In this document: positions 61,094 through 64,000 of the stretch, in pieces | Numbering within the stretch: position 1 is the first letter of the stretch | Layout of the letters: each line of letters begins with the position of its first letter | Assembly: GCA_038106185.1 (NCBI GenBank) | Contig: JAYODE010000020.1 | Location: 1 to 64,000, forward strand | Length of the DNA stretch: 64,000 nucleotides | Origin: UBA4582 sp038106185 | Lineage (GTDB): Bacteria; Pseudomonadota; Gammaproteobacteria; Pseudomonadales; Azotimanducaceae | Direction of reading: 5' to 3' | Notes under the pieces: generated by a model | What the model was told of the DNA's origin: nothing | Databases searched by the model: none | Seen by the model: the letters and a program-made list of their open reading frames with translations, nothing else | Program-made: the position numbers and the translations under genes

Positions 61094-62314
61094 TTACGCC
61101 CAGGCTCGCAGTACAAACCAGAAGACGCCGAGCGCCATTAAGCCCGACGCCGCGACGGCACGGGCCAGTTTGACGGTCGTCGGTGAGGCCGGCAGATAGC
61201 GTTGCAGCAATACCAGGCAGACCACAGTGGCCACGACGATTGCCAGCTGGCCCAGCTCGATGCCCAAGTTGAAGGCCAGCAGTGACAGAGCCAGGCGTGT
61301 TGTCGGCAAACCGATTTCAACCAGGCTGCCGGCAAAACCAAAGCCATGAATCAGACCGAACAGAAAGGTCACGGCTGGTACCAGCCGCCATGCCAGGGCT
61401 GGTCGTTGTGCACAGGCAAGCAGGTAGCTCCCGTAAAAAACTGTGACGCCGATGATGACCAGTGGGCTGGGTCCGGCAGCAAGCAGTGCAGTACTGCTAC
61501 TGACCAGTAGGCCGGCCACAAGAATCACCGCAGCGTAACGTATCCTGTGTCCCTTGGGGGCGACAATGGCTTCACCTGCGACCAATGCAATGGTCAAGCC
61601 GATCAGCGCCTCGATCATGACGCCGTCAACTGCGACCAGGCCGGTCACGGCAAGTGCCAGTGTCATCGAATGTCCCAGAGTAAAGCCGGTGATCGCCAGT
61701 ACCAGGGGGCGTAAACCGCTAACGAGCAATAGCACGGTGGCCAGAAAGGCAAGATGATCATAGCCGCCGAGAATGTGCGAAATGCCAAGCTGTCCATAGC
61801 GCCAGGGTGGGGCCTGCTCCGGTCCTTCAGTGGGTACTAACCAATGGGTGTTTGATGTATCCATGACGCGTTCGGCGACGAAGTTGCCATTAGCATCCAC
61901 GAGGCGGGCAAAGTGCAGCTGATCCGGCAGGAGGTCATAAAACGCGCGGTTCACCAGGGTGATCTCGCCTTCGGGGCAGCTGGCCTGAAAGCTCATACGC
62001 AGAAAATCTTGCTGTTCAGTGACTGTGATTTTTTGCCTTTCACAGGCTGTACCATCGGCAAATAGCTGGTAATGGTTAAGCAGTTTCTGCTGAAAAACCT
62101 GCCGCGGCGATCGCCCATCAAGTAATCCAGGGTCGACAAGCTGGGTCAAGACTGAAAGCCGCAGACTATAGGCGACTTCAACGCCGGTGGGCCCTATTGA
62201 CAGGGTGCTGTAACTTTCTCCAGTGGTATGGGCAAGGGCCTGGTGTGTCATGCAGAGCATCAGCAGCCAGAGGGCAAGCAGCCGGCCGACTGAACGCGCT
62301 GTTTGAGAGTTCAT
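61094..62314 (-). CDS. HupE/UreJ-like membrane protein, copy 2
   Basis: About 406 residues from the ATG at 62312-62314, which overlaps the isomerase stop (ATGA) and starts the signal peptide (MNSQTARSVGRLLALWLLML). The periplasmic half is followed by multiple helices with GISHILGGYDHLAFLATVLL, ITGFTLGHSMTLALAVTGLV, LIHGFGFAGSLVEIGLP and FNLGIELGQLAIVVATV, the same motif order as copy 1 (22916-23923) with clear divergence. In-membrane His/Asp suit a metal ligand set, but no hydrogenase or urease is nearby. The gene is convergent with the sulfatase, 44 bases apart. Confidence 0.87.
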   Translation of the reverse strand: MNSQTARSVGRLLALWLLMLCMTHQALAHTTGESYSTLSIGPTGVEVAYSLRLSVLTQLVDPGLLDGRSPRQVFQQKLLNHYQLFADGTACERQKITVTEQQDFLRMSFQASCPEGEITLVNRAFYDLLPDQLHFARLVDANGNFVAERVMDTSNTHWLVPTEGPEQAPPWRYGQLGISHILGGYDHLAFLATVLLLVSGLRPLVLAITGFTLGHSMTLALAVTGLVAVDGVMIEALIGLTIALVAGEAIVAPKGHRIRYAAVILVAGLLVSSSTALLAAGPSPLVIIGVTVFYGSYLLACAQRPALAWRLVPAVTFLFGLIHGFGFAGSLVEIGLPTTRLALSLLAFNLGIELGQLAIVVATVVCLVLLQRYLPASPTTVKLARAVAASGLMALGVFWFVLRAWA

Positions 62315-63150
62315 TGAACCGGCTCGAGTGAATGCCGTTGAATCTGGGCGCGGTCGCGCAGCCATTGCAAGTAGTTAGCAAAGGCATGATGTTCGCGAAA
62401 GAATCCGTACTCGATCTCAACCTGGGTGCGTACCGCATCAAATGCCGGTGTGACGGCATTAGCCCGAGTGACTACTTTGATAAGGTACAGTTGTTGGCTC
62501 TGTGGTATCACTGCAGTTTCGCCGGCTGGCAGGGCCGCGGCAGCCGCAATCACGGGGGCGGGTAAGAATCTGTGTAGCGCCGTCAATGACAAGGGCACCG
62601 GTGGCAGTGGAGCCGATTCGGTCAGATAGGTGGCCAACGCTGCTGGCAGCGGACTGTTCGTGGAGAAAACAGCACGGATTTCTGCCAAAGCCGTTACCGG
62701 GGTGTCTTCTGCGAGCACCAGGTATTCAAGCGTTAGCTGCAAGGGCGTCGTAAAGCGGCTGGCCTCCGCGGTAAAAAAGGCGCGCAATTCCTGCTCTGAT
62801 GCGGGTCGGGCAAGCTGCTCGGAGACAGCGGCATTTCTTGCAGCGACCAGCAGCGCCGTTCGCACATTCGGGTCGAGTCGTGTCAGATTCAACTCTTCAG
62901 CGCGCTGAATCAGAAGCTCTTCCTCGACCAGTTCCTCCAGAGATTGACGCAGGGCGTCTGGTGCTGCGCCTTCTGCTGCCAGGCGTTGAATTCGACTTTG
63001 ATGGTCTGCCTGGCTGATCGGCACCGCATTGACCAGCGCAGCGATATCGTCTGGCAGCCTATAGCCAGGCACCTCCAGCAGACTGTAGCCGGCCATGAGC
63101 AGACCAAGGGCCGCACCCAGAGCCAGCATTACCAGTTCCTTGTCCATCAA
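62311..63150 (-). CDS. PpiC-type peptidylprolyl isomerase, membrane-anchored, copy 2
   Basis: 279 residues, N-terminal anchor (LVMLALGAALGLLMAGYSLL), then a SurA/PpiC-like helical part (SRIQRLAAEGAAPDALRQSL, EELVEEELLIQRAEELNL) and a diverged parvulin-like half (TPLQLTLEYLVL, PAGETAVIPQSQQLYLIKVV). It is coupled by ATGA to HupE copy 2, as copy 1 is coupled to its own HupE, and it starts 3 bases after the MlrC-type gene. The typical rotamase motif is weak, so it may work as a chaperone rather than an isomerase (inference). Confidence 0.82.
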   Translation of the reverse strand: MMDKELVMLALGAALGLLMAGYSLLEVPGYRLPDDIAALVNAVPISQADHQSRIQRLAAEGAAPDALRQSLEELVEEELLIQRAEELNLTRLDPNVRTALLVAARNAAVSEQLARPASEQELRAFFTAEASRFTTPLQLTLEYLVLAEDTPVTALAEIRAVFSTNSPLPAALATYLTESAPLPPVPLSLTALHRFLPAPVIAAAAALPAGETAVIPQSQQLYLIKVVTRANAVTPAFDAVRTQVEIEYGFFREHHAFANYLQWLRDRAQIQRHSLEPVQ

Positions 63151-63153
63151 GCC

Positions 63154-64000
63154 CTACCGTCGTGACGGTGGTGTGCCATAGGGATAGAATTCGGTCAGGT
63201 CGACATTCTCGAAGGTCAGGGCATCGACTCGAACGGTCCCGACAAAATCACCGGGCGCGTCGACGACGAAGATAGATTTTGCATAGCCTGTCTCATCAAA
63301 GCCTCGACGAAAGTGCACCCGTGACTTGGTCATTAACACGTCATAGTCGTCGGGATTGACACCACCGACCTCATACTGGGTCTTCCAGATAACCTGCTCC
63401 AGCGCAGGGGTAATGATCAGCGTATTGCTATCGCCAAATTCGACGATGGCGATCTTCTCGAAGCCCATGCCCTCACCGAAGTAGCTGAGTGTGCCTTGCA
63501 CCCTGACGGGCTTGCCGCTGGAGTCTGCGGCAAAACCGCCGACCATCATGTCAAATGCCTCGCCGACTTCGACTTCGTCCTGCGTGAGTTTGCGGATCAC
63601 GTGTTCGTCGCGAATAGTGCCAAGCAGCACCTTGCTTAATCCCTGCTTGATGACCTCGTCGAGGATGTAGGTCGAGTCACCATTGCGATCACTGTAGTCA
63701 GCAAGAACGACGGGCTTCTCACCCATCTCTATCGCGCGAATAGTCTTGCTCACGGCCTCAGCCGGCATCATGAAGACCTCGCCAAACATACCTTCGCGAG
63801 TGCGCCACATGAACTCTTCCATGTCTTCTGCGATGCGGTTTGCCAGCGCCTGGTCGTTATTGGTCATGACCTGCACCGTGTGACCCACATCAGGTACGTC
63901 AGCCCAGGGAAAGCCAAACGCGACGCTGACGAAGACATCAGTTTCTCTGGCCTCCCAGCGTCGCGCCCGCTCCATGATGTCCATAGCCGGGGATTTGCCG
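63154..64000 (-). CDS. M81/MlrC-type metallopeptidase family protein, 5' part beyond the window
   Basis: The frame is open to the window edge (in-frame GKSPA precedes the first Met), so the true start lies to the right. The visible 281 codons are the C-terminal half of an MlrC-like protein: SPAMDIMERARRWEARETDV, FGFPWADVPDVGHTVQVMTN, EAVSKTIRAIEMGEKPVVLA, DYSDRNGDSTYILDEVI, and TKSRVHFRRGFDETGYAKS. The family is named for a microcystin-degradation peptidase, but most members have unknown substrates. It is followed after 3 bases by the parvulin/HupE pair, so the three are probably one operon. Confidence 0.85.
   Translation of the reverse strand, partial: GKSPAMDIMERARRWEARETDVFVSVAFGFPWADVPDVGHTVQVMTNNDQALANRIAEDMEEFMWRTREGMFGEVFMMPAEAVSKTIRAIEMGEKPVVLADYSDRNGDSTYILDEVIKQGLSKVLLGTIRDEHVIRKLTQDEVEVGEAFDMMVGGFAADSSGKPVRVQGTLSYFGEGMGFEKIAIVEFGDSNTLIITPALEQVIWKTQYEVGGVNPDDYDVLMTKSRVHFRRGFDETGYAKSIFVVDAPGDFVGTVRVDALTFENVDLTEFYPYGTPPSRR

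Noticed and set aside
1..64000. tRNA, rRNA or riboswitch genes
   Set aside because: No cloverleaf-like or rRNA-like stretch was recognised on either strand by eye; a covariance-model search would be needed to exclude small RNAs.

Overview
The window looks like a scaffold from a marine, heterotrophic gammaproteobacterium, possibly a Cellvibrionales-type lineage. The pointers are a proteorhodopsin with a complete retinal pathway, a TonB-dependent receptor, a sulfatase, MadLM malonate uptake and many exported hydrolases. This placement is inference; there is no rRNA or tRNA gene here to test it. Four runs of exactly 100 N (12427, 19540, 48128, 55195) mark it as a draft scaffold. Three of them have the same short sequence on both sides, so they are probably unmerged contig ends.

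Layout. 1-4965: a gene of unknown function cut by the left edge (minus strand), a decayed stretch, acetolactate decarboxylase, gene remnants and an aberrant M19 dipeptidase, then a glutaminase tail remnant. 4966-12426: the phototrophy island. crtE-crtI-crtB-crtY-blh-idi2 lie head to tail on the minus strand, mostly with overlapping ends, and diverge from a green-type proton-pumping proteorhodopsin that ends in a clear terminator. 12527-13334: a RAYT-type transposase whose right end runs into a TetR gene. 13321-25016: TetR, three tandem DUF3604 lipoproteins, an MBL-fold hydrolase, a parvulin/HupE pair and a GST-like protein. 25037-31738: repeat elements interspersed with a DsbA-like lipoprotein, MadLM, a sodium:solute symporter and a secreted protein lying between two direct copies of one element. 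31866-37096: TMEM43-like protein, RibD-C-like reductase, HtaA-domain protein and APC permease. 37538-45125: a 1606-residue secreted protein (choice-of-anchor L, YAFSP pentapeptide repeats, C25/caspase-like domain) facing a DUF4062-STAND-TPR ATPase. 45289-54973: a cluster of amidohydrolases and peptidases suited to using N-acylated, N-carbamoylated or D-amino acids and peptides, with an aminotransferase. 55447-64000: TonB receptor, small periplasmic protein, 2OG-Fe(II) oxygenase-like protein, sulfatase, a second parvulin/HupE pair and an MlrC-type protein cut by the right edge.

How the genes fit together. idi2 and crtE supply prenyl precursors, crtB, crtI and crtY make beta-carotene, Blh cleaves it to retinal, and retinal completes the rhodopsin. 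The amidohydrolase cluster would release free amino acids or keto acids from modified peptides, with the APC permease and TonB receptor as plausible uptake routes (inference). The two parvulin/HupE pairs, each translationally coupled and in different contexts, look like an uncharacterised two-gene membrane module.

The intergenic DNA is unusual. Short imperfect tandem repeats, mostly of 12-14 bp units, recur in at least six places. A repeat family with inverted ends (AGCCAAGTGCCAGGGTCGG type) is present in two near-identical, one decayed and one collapsed copy. A second family with GGGGTCGG-type ends is linked to the RAYT gene.
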